This document shows, in pieces, positions 55,415-63,268 of a stretch of 64,000 nt of DNA. The DNA is from Pseudobythopirellula maris (GTDB taxonomy: Bacteria > Planctomycetota > Planctomycetia > Pirellulales > Lacipirellulaceae): NCBI RefSeq assembly GCF_007859945.1, contig NZ_SJPQ01000002.1, positions 598,279-662,278 on the forward strand, given 5' to 3'. Position 1 is the stretch's first letter; each line of letters begins with the position of its first letter. The notes under the pieces were generated by a model. It saw nothing but the letters and a program-made list of their open reading frames with translations. It was not told the origin of the DNA and searched no databases. The translations under genes and the position numbers were made by a program.

Positions 55415-55487
55415 ATCCCCTCCCCCCGTGGGGGGAGGGCTAGGGTGGGAGCGCATCGGGTACCCGGGTTCACCCCCACCCCAGGGC
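55415..55487. repeat. CCCCTCC / GGGTACC hairpin repeat, copy 1
   Basis: A CCCCTCCCC-type hairpin is followed by TAGGGTGGGAGCGC, then GGGTACCCGGGTTC and CCCCCACCCCAG. The same order of parts (hairpin, TAG-G-rich, GGGTACC-GGGTTC, CCCCTCCCC) occurs at 63128-63226. The MITE-like copy 3 begins at the end of this copy. Confidence 0.55.
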
Positions 55488-55644
55488 TAGAGCGGTATTC
55501 GAATTGGTGTGGACGAGCGGGGAAGCGATTGGCGGCGTGGCGAGGAAGCCGAAGCAGGCAATGCGGTGCATTGTCGATGCAGGCTGACGAAGCCATGACG
55601 CCGATCGCGAGCCGAGCGTCTACAACAATGAGCAAACCGCTCTA
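55488..55644. repeat. 157-bp MITE-like element, copy 3 of 3
   Basis: Borders TAGAGCGGT and ACCGCTCTA, with length and body as in the copies at 1980 and 25461. It differs from copy 1 at about four positions. It abuts the hairpin repeat at 55415-55487, so it may have inserted into that older repeat. Confidence 0.85.
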
Positions 55645-55696
55645 GTCGCTGGGCCGACACAGCCGAGCCCTTCAGGCTCGATTGCGCAGGCTCTTT

Positions 55697-55727
55697 CCTC
55701 TGCGTCTTAGCGCCTCTGCGTGAGACT
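55697..55727. repeat. Short direct repeat CCTCTGCGT ... CCTCTGCGT
   Basis: CCTCTGCGTCTTAGCG is followed directly by CCTCTGCGTGAG. In reverse this is the CACGCAGAGGCG/ACGCAGAGG phrase commonly found between genes in several phyla. It lies just before the YihY stop on the minus strand. Confidence 0.5.
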
Positions 55728-55733
55728 TCTTCC

Positions 55734-56645
55734 TCACTCCCCCCGCTCCAAACTCTCCACCACCCGCACCGCCCGCCGCCGCGGCCGCAGGCTGCGCCCG
55801 CGCCGATGGGCGTAGACCTGAGTCGCTTCGGCGCCGAGCAGCAGGATCATCGCCGAGTAATAGACCCACACCAAGATCACGGCGAGCGACGCCGCCGCGG
55901 CGCCGAACCGCGCCCCCGGCGCCGCGAACACGAAGTACTGCTGGATCGCCAGCCGGCCCAGCAGGAACAGGGCCGTCGTGAGCCCCGCTCCCACGACCAC
56001 GTCGCGCCAATTCACCCGGGCGTCGGGCAGCACCTTGAAGATCGTGGCGAAAACGACGAACGCAACGAGCGATTGCACGCCGTAGTTGATCGCCGCGGCC
56101 GGCAACGGGTCGACCCCGACCACCGCCTCGAGTTGATCGCCGATAAAGACCATCACGCCCGAGACCGCCATCGACACGACCAGCAGGAACCCCAAGCCCA
56201 GGATCAACGCGAACGAAACGGCGCGCTTGCGCAGCATCATCCGCACGGGCGATCGATCGGGGTCGGGTCGCACGCCCCACACCCGGTTGAGCGAAATCTG
56301 CAACGCCCCCATCAGGCCGGTGATGGCCACGACCACGCCCGTCAGACTCAGCAGCGTCTTCCACCACTTGCCGGTGGTGTGCTGGCTGCGCTCGATCATC
56401 GCGGCGATCTCGTCCGACGCGTCGGGGTTGCCGAGCAGCTGCGCGGCCTGGCGTTCGAGGATCCCCTCGGCCTTCTCTTCGGCGGTCTGCGAGTCGTACA
56501 CGACCGACAGCCCCCCCGTCACCACCGTGAGCAGCAGGAACAGCAGCGGCGGCAGCGCGAAGACGGTGTAGTACGACAGCGCGGCGGCCAGCGTGGGGCA
56601 CTGGTCGCGGAAGAACTCAGCGAAGACCTGCTTGAGGTAGCTCAT
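55734..56645 (-). CDS. YihY/UPF0761 family inner membrane protein
   Basis: The 303-residue protein has the YihY (BrkB-like) pattern: an amphipathic start with FFRDQCPTLAAALSYYTVFALPPLLFLLLTV, six hydrophobic segments, GVVVAITGLMGALQISLNRVWGV, and ATIFKVLPDARVNWRDVVVGAGL. LVWVYYSAMILLLGAEATQVYA comes near the end. The tail is Arg-rich. The family was once thought to be RNase BN but is a membrane protein of unclear function. ATG at 56645 is chosen. Confidence 0.93.
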   Translation of the reverse strand: MSYLKQVFAEFFRDQCPTLAAALSYYTVFALPPLLFLLLTVVTGGLSVVYDSQTAEEKAEGILERQAAQLLGNPDASDEIAAMIERSQHTTGKWWKTLLSLTGVVVAITGLMGALQISLNRVWGVRPDPDRSPVRMMLRKRAVSFALILGLGFLLVVSMAVSGVMVFIGDQLEAVVGVDPLPAAAINYGVQSLVAFVVFATIFKVLPDARVNWRDVVVGAGLTTALFLLGRLAIQQYFVFAAPGARFGAAAASLAVILVWVYYSAMILLLGAEATQVYAHRRGRSLRPRRRAVRVVESLERGE

Positions 56646-57356
56646 ACACGGCGCTTGCTTGGTGAGCGGTGTGGACAGTGCAACCCTAGCAGATCAGCCG
56701 CAACGCGCAGCGCTCTTGTGGCTGCGTGCGGCGCCCCCTTTCGCCCCGGCGAGCTGCGTGCAGTGGAATCCGTCCTCAAAAAAAACCGGCCGTCCAAAAC
56801 GCGTCGCATGAAAAGCAGGGCGATTATTTCCGCCCGCGTCGGGCCTGTCGGCTTCTCGTTAAACCATGACGCGGCAGCCCCTTACGACAAAATGGCCGCG
56901 GCACAAAAATCGTTTCTGCGCGCTGGTTCAAAACCGATTGCAGAAATTTGGCGTCCGACGTGTTATCAAGATAATTGGGCGCCGCAGGGTGTCGTTTTCG
57001 CGTGGGGCGTTGCGGCGGATCGGAAAGCGGCGCCCCCACTGAGCCGCGCCGCTGCGTTTTTCAGGCGCGTTTCTCCGCGCCCCCGCCGCCAAACTTTTCT
57101 GGCGACCAACTCGCCGCGGCAATCTCGAATATTCCTGGCCACCCGTTCGGCTCGTTCCGTCTGGCGCGGTTCGCGCTGTCGCCCGCTTCGTGCGTTCGCC
57201 GTTGTGAGAATTCCCACCCGTGACCCCGCCGAACGACTGCCCCTTCCGCTAGCAGTCTGCCGATACCACAAACTAGGCAAGATGGAGCTTATTTCCCGCA
57301 AGCCGCGGCGGCGCCGGCGGAGGGAACATCGACGGTTAGGATAAGGAGATCGGAAC
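56646..57356. other. Long divergent gap of lower GC, nothing recognised
   Basis: About 710 bp lie between the divergent yihY-type and coiled-coil genes. A stretch around 56770-56960 is clearly AT-richer than the flanks, with several A runs. Frames across it are short and unsupported. The right end carries AAGGAG at 57343-57348 for the next gene. A promoter region or decayed gene is possible. Confidence 0.4.
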
Positions 57357-58469
57357 GTGTCAGCTACGCCCGGCGCCATGGGCGCCCCCTCTCAGCCGAG
57401 CCACGAGCCCCTCGCCAAGCGGGCCCACACCGATTGGTTCACCCTGGCCGTCGCCATGGGCGCCACGCTGCTGCTCGTGCAACTGCTGATCGTTCAGCCA
57501 CTGCGCGAGCAGGTCGCCGCGATGCAGTCGCAGGTCGGCAGCGTGCACCAGGCGCTCACCGCGCTGAGCGACGAGTCGTCGCGGGCGGGAGAGACCGCGT
57601 CGCTGCTCACGTCGCTCGCCAACCAGGCGGAGACCGCCGAGGCCGCCGGCCGGGCGCTCGATCGGTTCGCCGACCTCGAGACCAAGCTCGCCGACACCGA
57701 GCGCAAGTACGGCGAGGTCCAGTCGCGGCTCGAGCGGCTCGCCGAGTTGCCCGCCCAGCTGAACGCCGCCCTCGAAGCCGCCGGCGACGCCGCCCCGTCG
57801 GTCTCGCAAGCTTGGGCCCTGCGGGACGACCTGGCCGAGGCCGTGGAGCTCTCCGAGGAGTCGCTCGAGCTGAGTCGCACGCTGCTCTCCTCCGAGGCCG
57901 GGCTGGCGAGTCGCGCCGCCGGCATCGCCTCGGCGCGGGCCGTGCTGGTCGAGTTGCTCGAGCTCGAGGCCGAGTTGCGTGAGCCGGCAATCGATGTCGC
58001 CCTGTCGCGCGAAAGGCTCGAAGGGCTGGTGGGCCTCAAACGCCGGCTCATCACCCAGACCGACGACCTGCCGGCGGCCGTCGACACACTGGCGCTGATG
58101 GCCGAGCTGCGCTGCGACTTCGACCGGGCGATGGACGTGCTCGCGCCGCTCAAGGCGATGATGACCGATCTGGTGATGATCGAGCCGTCGATCGCCCGGG
58201 TGGCGGCCTCGGTCGCCCCGTCGCTGGAGCGGGACGACCTAGCCCGGCTCGGCGGCGGCGAGCTGCGGATGGTGCTCCGCGAGCTCCGCGACCGCCACGC
58301 CTCGGCCCTGCAGCAGGCGGCCCGCAACAGCGACTACGACGACCTGGCCGTCGACGCCCCGGCGGAGCCCGAAGCCCCGGCGGAGCCGGTCGCCAGCGAT
58401 GAGGTCGCAAGCGGCGAGCCCGCGGCCGAGGTGGCCGCCCTGCCCGATGGCGACTCAGCCGCCAAGTGA
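57357..58469 (+). CDS. Membrane-anchored coiled-coil protein
   Basis: The 370-residue protein has a short cytoplasmic front and one transmembrane helix (WFTLAVAMGATLLLVQLLIVQP, about 27-48). About 270 residues of Ala/Leu/Glu-rich coiled coil follow (LRDDLAEAVELSEESLELSR and similar heptads). The tail is Pro/Ala/Glu-rich. The GTG start has AAGGAG eight bases upstream. No catalytic motif is visible. It may be a periplasmic spacer or scaffold, but no family is recognised. A clear terminator follows. Confidence 0.85.
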   Translation: MSATPGAMGAPSQPSHEPLAKRAHTDWFTLAVAMGATLLLVQLLIVQPLREQVAAMQSQVGSVHQALTALSDESSRAGETASLLTSLANQAETAEAAGRALDRFADLETKLADTERKYGEVQSRLERLAELPAQLNAALEAAGDAAPSVSQAWALRDDLAEAVELSEESLELSRTLLSSEAGLASRAAGIASARAVLVELLELEAELREPAIDVALSRERLEGLVGLKRRLITQTDDLPAAVDTLALMAELRCDFDRAMDVLAPLKAMMTDLVMIEPSIARVAASVAPSLERDDLARLGGGELRMVLRELRDRHASALQQAARNSDYDDLAVDAPAEPEAPAEPVASDEVASGEPAAEVAALPDGDSAAK

Positions 58470-58510
58470 GGCTTGCCTTGCTGGCAAGCGGCCTGGCTAC
58501 CGATCCCCCA

Positions 58511-58536
58511 CCACGCCCGCAAGGGCGTGGTTTTTT
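58511..58536 (+). terminator. Rho-independent terminator of the coiled-coil gene
   Basis: CCACGCCC-GCAA-GGGCGTGG forms an eight-bp stem with a tetraloop and is followed by six T. A smaller GCTTGCC/GGCAAGC hairpin lies just before it. Confidence 0.92.
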
Positions 58537-58766
58537 ATGCCCCTACGCACGCCGGCCGCGTGCTGCCACACAGCGGCAGTCGGTTAGAATCGGGCGGAAA
58601 TCGCTCCGGGATTGGCAACCTCTCGGGCGTTTGATGGCTCTTCTTATTGCGAGCCTACTGGTCAGCGGGCCGTCCGGGCCAAGTTTTCTCGGAGGCGCCG
58701 TTCTGGGGAGCCCGTCAGACCGGCGCCCTGATTGCCCCCGACGACTATGAACGGAAGAGCCCGGAA

Positions 58767-59312
58767 ATGGCCGACGACCAGCTTGTCTCCGGCCTCCGTT
58801 GTGGCGATGGGCTCGCCTTCGAGACGCTCGTCAAGCGATTCGAGACCCCGCTGTACCGATACTTTTTAGCCTCACACGGCGACGCCCAGCTCGCCGGCGA
58901 GCAGTCGGTCGATTGCTTCAGCGAACTGGTCCGCGCCATGCCAAAGATGTCGGGCGGCGACAGGCAACTCCGGCCGTTTGTCTTCGCGGTCGCCCGGAAC
59001 GTGCTTCGGCGTAGCTGGCGAGCGCGGGCTCGGCCTGCGGCGCCGCTCGATTCCGCGGAAGAAAAGGCCGATCCCCGTCCGACCCCGGCCGCGGTCGCTG
59101 AGTCGCAAGACGAGCACGCCCGGCTGATCGGGGCGATCCGCTCGCTCGATCCACCGACCCGCGACGCCCTGCTGATGCACTACGTCGAACAGATGCCCCT
59201 TGCCGAGGTGGCCGCGGCGATCGGCGAGCCGCTCGGGACGATCAAGAGCCGCCTGCACCGTGGCCGCCACCGCCTGGCGGCCCTCCTTCAGCCCTCAACC
59301 CCATCGCCATGA
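58767..59312 (+). CDS. ECF-type RNA polymerase sigma factor
   Basis: The 181-residue protein has sigma region 2 (FETLVKRFETPLYRYFLASHG ... LRPFVFAVARNVLRRSWRAR) and region 4 (AIRSLDPPTRDALLMHYVEQM, LAEVAAAIGEPLGTIKSRLHRGRHRL). No region 1 or 3 is present. The ATG at 58767 gives a normal N-terminus; GGAAGAG lies upstream. Its TGA overlaps the ATG of the next gene (ATGA), so the putative anti-sigma is translationally coupled. ECF factors usually direct their own operon. Confidence 0.93.
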   Translation: MADDQLVSGLRCGDGLAFETLVKRFETPLYRYFLASHGDAQLAGEQSVDCFSELVRAMPKMSGGDRQLRPFVFAVARNVLRRSWRARARPAAPLDSAEEKADPRPTPAAVAESQDEHARLIGAIRSLDPPTRDALLMHYVEQMPLAEVAAAIGEPLGTIKSRLHRGRHRLAALLQPSTPSP

Positions 59313-59725
59313 ACGAACCCGAAGAGAAGCGGATCGACCAATCGATCGAAGAGGCCCTGGCGCCTTTCTGCGACGCAAGCCCGCCGGAGTCGGTTCGCTC
59401 GGCCAACCGGGCGGCGGTCCGCCGGGCGTTGTCGCCGGAGCCCGCAGCGCCTTGGTGGCGCCAATCGATTGCCGTGCCCCTGCCGGCGGCCGTGGCGGCT
59501 GCGACGTTGCTCGTGGCCGCCACGGCATCCGCCTTGTGGCCCAGAGGTGTGGAAACGCTCGCCGATCCCGACACGGCGCCCGCCACGCTGGCGCGACAAC
59601 CGTTGGGCGGCGGCGATCCCTCGGGCCAATGGGACTGGACCGTCAGCCACCACTACATCGACTCGATCGAAACGCTCGCCTTGGAACGCAACGCTTGGAC
59701 AGTTCAACGCACAGGAGAACTCTGA
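59309..59725 (+). CDS. Putative anti-sigma factor, single membrane span
   Basis: The 138-residue protein has an N-terminal helical part of about 45 residues (EEKRIDQSIEEALAPF, SVRSANRAAVRRAL). One transmembrane helix follows (IAVPLPAAVAAATLLVAATASAL, about 54-76), then an extracytoplasmic part with WDWTVSHHYIDSIETLALE. There is no HxxxCxxC zinc motif of classical anti-sigma domains. The role is inferred from overlap with the sigma gene and the membrane topology. Its own stop overlaps the next start. Confidence 0.7.
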   Translation: MNEPEEKRIDQSIEEALAPFCDASPPESVRSANRAAVRRALSPEPAAPWWRQSIAVPLPAAVAAATLLVAATASALWPRGVETLADPDTAPATLARQPLGGGDPSGQWDWTVSHHYIDSIETLALERNAWTVQRTGEL

Positions 59726-60720
59726 TGATTATAAGAACCGCGGCGTGCATCGCTCTATTAGGCCTAGCGGGAGGCGCGGCTTGCCAGGCTGCCAACAAGG
59801 ACGATTTCTATCGGTACTACAGCGTCCAAGTGAAGGTCTCGTCGCTCGGCGCCGACCGCCTGCTCGATTCTTACCGCTCGCATGGCGGCGGCTCGGGATC
59901 GCCCGGCTCCAGCTTCGGTATCTCGTCGCCGATCGCGGACGCCTCCCAGGAAATCGAGATCAAGCCCACGCACGAGGGCGGCAGGCTCTACGCCAACCTG
60001 ACTTTTAGCTCCGAGGGGACCCAATCTGAATCAGGCAGCGACAAGAACGGCGACAAAGCCGGACCAGACGACGAGCCGGCAGTGAGGCGGCAGCGTATCG
60101 ACCTCACCGACCTGCGGCCTACGTCGATCGATCTTGGATCGGACAGCGACGGCCGCACCTATCGGCTCGACCTGACGCCCCAGGTAGTCGAGCAGAGGAT
60201 CACCCCGCTGTCGTTCCGAGAGGTGACCGACAAACTCTACAAGCTGAACTTCCACCGCTCGCGTGTCGTCCTCAACGACAAAACCTTGGTGGGACGGATG
60301 CAGGTCACCTCGACACAGATGACCTGGATCCAGATCAACGACTTAGCCAACATCGAATTCTCGCTGCACCGCATCAAGAACGCTAAGCCATGGGGACGGC
60401 TGCAAGACGGCTGCATCACGATCACCCACCCCGATGGCGACGAGATCGAAATCGTCCGTGTGACCAACGGCGACGATTCCCAATTGATCGAGGGTGGCCC
60501 CTACCGGGTATGGGTCCGCTGGAAGGAGCCGGCCCAAACCTACGCGGAAATGCGTGAAGCACTCACCAAGTATCGCGACCGCTTGCTGAGCGGCGAGGAG
60601 ACCGCAGCCTCGCCGCACACACTCCAGCTCATCGAACAGAAGCTCACGAGGGAGCCGGGGCCCTGGCTCGTCGGCTCCGGCGGCTCGAGCCGCCGGCCTC
60701 ACGACATTGTCGAGGAATAG
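59725..60720 (+). CDS. Secreted protein of unknown function, coupled to the sigma operon
   Basis: The 331-residue protein has a signal peptide (ACIALLGLAGGAACQA). The mature domain has phrases such as YYSVQVKVSSLGADRLLD, IEIKPTHEGGRLYANLTF, KLYKLNFHRSRVVLNDKTL and CITITHPDGDEIEIVRV. AGGAGA precedes the ATG at 59725. I do not recognise a family. Being third in a sigma/anti-sigma unit, it may be the envelope output or the signal-side partner. A Gly/Ser-rich patch lies at about 50-60. Confidence 0.78.
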   Translation: MIIRTAACIALLGLAGGAACQAANKDDFYRYYSVQVKVSSLGADRLLDSYRSHGGGSGSPGSSFGISSPIADASQEIEIKPTHEGGRLYANLTFSSEGTQSESGSDKNGDKAGPDDEPAVRRQRIDLTDLRPTSIDLGSDSDGRTYRLDLTPQVVEQRITPLSFREVTDKLYKLNFHRSRVVLNDKTLVGRMQVTSTQMTWIQINDLANIEFSLHRIKNAKPWGRLQDGCITITHPDGDEIEIVRVTNGDDSQLIEGGPYRVWVRWKEPAQTYAEMREALTKYRDRLLSGEETAASPHTLQLIEQKLTREPGPWLVGSGGSSRRPHDIVEE

Positions 60721-60823
60721 ATCGCAAGAACGGCAGGCAGTCCTTGTGGCGCTTGCGGGGCTCCTGCGGTGCAACAACCGCGGACACAGCCGCTTCTTAT
60801 GACTCACGAATCGAGCCGGAGGC

Positions 60824-62260
60824 TCACTCGCCCAGCGTCCGCTTGCTCCGCAGCAGGTGGTGGTAGTGCTGGGCGAAGCGGTGCGATTCGTCGCGGACGT
60901 ACTGCAGCAGCCTGAGGGCGAACGCGTGGCGGCTCAGCCTCAGCGGCTCGCTCTCGCCGGGGCGGTAGACCAGTTCCTCCTTCTTGGCGAGCGAGATCAC
61001 CGTCGTGGGCGGCGCCACGCCGAGTTGCTCGAACGCCTCCATCCCCTTGGCGAGTTGGCCCTTGCCGCCGTCGATCAGCAGCAGGTCGGGGAAGATCTCG
61101 TCCATCTCCTTCAGCCCGCCGTAGCGGCGCGAGACGACCTCGCGGATGCTGGCGTAGTCGTCCACGCCGTCGACCTCGCGGATGCGGAACCGCCGGTAGC
61201 CCGGCTTGAACGGCATGCCGTCGATGAACCGCACGAGCGAGGCCACGGTCTCGCCGCCGCCGAGGTGGGCGATGTCGACCCCCTCGATCACCCGCGGCGG
61301 CTCGGCCAGGCCGAGCACCTTCTGCAAGCCGGTCACGCCCTTCTTGGGGTCGACGTAGAACACCTCGGGCTGCTCGTGCTCCTCCAGGTCGCCGCGCTCC
61401 TTGAGCCGCTCGAGGGCGTTGATCTCGTCGCGCAGCTTGGCGGCTTTCTCGAACTTGAGTTCCTTGGAGGCGAGCGCCATCTCCTCACGCATCTCCTTGA
61501 GCAGCTTCTTGCGGCCCCCTTCGAGGAAGGTCCGCAGCCGGGCGATGTCTTTGCGGTAGTCCTCCTTCGACACCCGCAGGTTGCACGGCGCCGTGCACTG
61601 GTCGATCGACGCCAACAGGCAGGGCCGGAACCAGCGCCAGCGCTCGTCGCCATCCTCGATGTCGAGCGAGCAGGTGCGGAACTTGAACGCCTTCTGCAGA
61701 GCCTGCAGGGCGCCGCGCAAGGCGCCGACGCTCGTGAACGGGCCGTACAACTTGGCCGACGACGACTTCGGCTCGCGGGTGATCTCGACCCGGGGGAAGT
61801 CTTCGTGGGTGGTGATCTGCAGGTAGGGGAACGACTTGTTGTCGCGCAGGTCGCGGTTGAAGCGCGGCAGGATGTCCTTGATCAGCCGCGACTCCATCAG
61901 CAGCGCGTCGACCTCCGACTCGGCGTCGAGGTAGTCGATTTCGTACGCCGCTTTGACGAGCCCCATCGTGCGGGGGTCTTCGGCGGCCGCCTTGAGGAAG
62001 TAGCTGCCGGCCCTGGCCCGCAGGTTCTTCGCCTTGCCGACGTAGAGGACCCGTCCCTTCTCGTCCTGGAAGAGGTAAACGCCGGGCGTCTTGGGGAACT
62101 TGCTGCGGACCTTCTCCCGGGCGCGCTCGAAGAACTCGGCCTGGGTCTTGGGCAAGGGGCGATCGTCGGCGGCCTCATCGCCAACGGCGGCGCCGTCGGG
62201 CGTGGTCTCGAGGACGATCGGCTCGGGCGCCTCGGCGTTGTTGGCTTCTTGATCCGGCAT
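60824..62260 (-). CDS. uvrC: Excinuclease ABC subunit C without C-terminal HhH
   Basis: UvrC makes the two incisions of nucleotide excision repair. The 478 residues hold an acidic N-terminal extension of about 50 residues and the GIY-YIG nuclease (GVYLFQDEKGRVLYVGKAKNL, about 60-80). A UVR domain follows (LKFEKAAKLRDEINALERL), then the RNase H-like nuclease (VIEGVDIAHLGGGETVASLV, LLLIDGGKGQLAKG, VRDESHRFAQHYHHLL). The protein ends just after this; the tandem helix-hairpin-helix found in most bacteria is missing. All expected catalytic acidic residues and the RDESH histidine remain. Confidence 0.93.
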   Translation of the reverse strand: MPDQEANNAEAPEPIVLETTPDGAAVGDEAADDRPLPKTQAEFFERAREKVRSKFPKTPGVYLFQDEKGRVLYVGKAKNLRARAGSYFLKAAAEDPRTMGLVKAAYEIDYLDAESEVDALLMESRLIKDILPRFNRDLRDNKSFPYLQITTHEDFPRVEITREPKSSSAKLYGPFTSVGALRGALQALQKAFKFRTCSLDIEDGDERWRWFRPCLLASIDQCTAPCNLRVSKEDYRKDIARLRTFLEGGRKKLLKEMREEMALASKELKFEKAAKLRDEINALERLKERGDLEEHEQPEVFYVDPKKGVTGLQKVLGLAEPPRVIEGVDIAHLGGGETVASLVRFIDGMPFKPGYRRFRIREVDGVDDYASIREVVSRRYGGLKEMDEIFPDLLLIDGGKGQLAKGMEAFEQLGVAPPTTVISLAKKEELVYRPGESEPLRLSRHAFALRLLQYVRDESHRFAQHYHHLLRSKRTLGE

Positions 62261-62307
62261 ACAAGAAGCTTAGCGCGGGGGGCCCCGGGAGAGAAGGGCG
62301 ATAGTGT

Positions 62308-62997
62308 TCAGCCGTCACCTGGGACGCTGCCGAAGCGGTCGCCACCCTCGGCGATCTTTTGTTCGATATCGGCGACGATCTTGCGGAGCTCCGCGATGTC
62401 GGATTCCAGCATGATGCGTGATAGCTTCCGCCAGACACTGTCCGAGACGCCTTTGCGAAGCCTCAGCAAGCCAGTCAAATCACTCTGGTACACATCGATG
62501 CGGTCGAAGCGGGCTTGGCGATAGAGCGATGGGATCGCAAAGAGCTTCATCAATAGCATGCCCTCTTCGGATGCACAGTGTACTTCGCGCTCGAAGTAGG
62601 GCTTCTTCGTGACGTGCTCCATGGCCACGGTCTTGAACGGTTCGTTGTCGCTGAACAGGGCGTCGACCCGTAGGTCGTCCAGCCAGGTGCGCGCGAACCG
62701 CTCGTTGATCTCCTCGACCCGCAGCTCGGGCAACCGGTCGAGGTCTGCACGGGAAAGCACCAAGTCGATGTCCTGCGTGTTGCGGCCCTCGACGTAGGAG
62801 AGCATCGCGACGCCGCCGGCGAGCACGTAATCCACGCCGCGTTCATCCAGCAGGTCGAACAGCCGACCGACCGTGGCGTAGAGGCGATTGAGGTCCATGC
62901 GGGCGACTCGCTCACCGTTTTTAGGATCGAACGCCACGCCGCAGACAACCGTCTCGGCGATGCTCACAGGGTCACGATTGGCAGGGGGGCTGGCCAT
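62308..62997 (-). CDS. Nucleotidyltransferase-fold protein (MNT/AbiEii-like)
   Basis: The 229-residue protein carries DYVLAGGVAMLSYVEGRNTQDIDLVLS, the GG plus D-x-D-like signature of nucleotidyltransferase folds such as MNT and AbiEii. DALFSDNEPFKT follows further on and may supply the third acid. The last ~70 residues are helical. Relatives include type IV toxins and antibiotic-modifying enzymes, but no partner (AbiEi-like) is adjacent. The start is unclear: a TATAAT at 63004-63009 predicts transcription beginning about at the ATG at 62997 (leaderless) or favours the ATG at 62898. Substrate unknown. Confidence 0.75.
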   Translation of the reverse strand: MASPPANRDPVSIAETVVCGVAFDPKNGERVARMDLNRLYATVGRLFDLLDERGVDYVLAGGVAMLSYVEGRNTQDIDLVLSRADLDRLPELRVEEINERFARTWLDDLRVDALFSDNEPFKTVAMEHVTKKPYFEREVHCASEEGMLLMKLFAIPSLYRQARFDRIDVYQSDLTGLLRLRKGVSDSVWRKLSRIMLESDIAELRKIVADIEQKIAEGGDRFGSVPGDG

Positions 62998-63003
62998 GTC
63001 TCA

Positions 63004-63009
63004 ATTATA
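63004..63009 (-). promoter_or_regulatory. -10-like TATAAT before the nucleotidyltransferase gene
   Basis: On the minus strand a consensus TATAAT ends seven bases before the ATG at 62997. No good -35 is at the right distance. If used, the mRNA would start at or very near that ATG. Confidence 0.45.
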
Positions 63010-63127
63010 GCCCAGCCGAGACAGTGGCGCGAACGGGAATCGGCCGACCTCCTTGAGGCAGTCGGTCGATTGGCCGCTGCCTTTGGCCCGGTACCTATAC
63101 AAACTAGATAGTGAGTTGCCAAGAAGA

Positions 63128-63226
63128 TCCCCCTCCTCCTTAAAGAGGAGGGGTTAGAGGAGGAGGCGCGCCGGGTACCAGGGTTCTGCCCCCTCCCCTA
63201 GCCCCTCCCCCTTCCGGGGAGGGGAA
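63128..63226. repeat. CCCCTCC / GGGTACC hairpin repeat, copy 2
   Basis: A CCCCTCCTC hairpin (pairing GAGGAGGGG) is followed by GTTAGAGGAGGAGGCGCGCC, GGGTACCAGGGTTC and a second CCCCTCCCC/GGGGAGGGG hairpin. The order is the same as at 55415, with a longer right end. It fills the gap downstream of the GH51 gene. Confidence 0.6.
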
Positions 63227-63268
63227 TATACCGCATTGCATACGAGCTGCTTCCGATTGGAAGCCGCA

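Noticed and set aside
55806-57344. A 512-codon plus-strand frame over the YihY gene and the following gap
   Set aside because: It is the antisense of a well-supported membrane protein and continues into a gap without coding character.
60857-62524. A 555-codon plus-strand open frame
   Set aside because: It is the antisense of uvrC; the real gene has GIY-YIG and RNase H motifs on the other strand.
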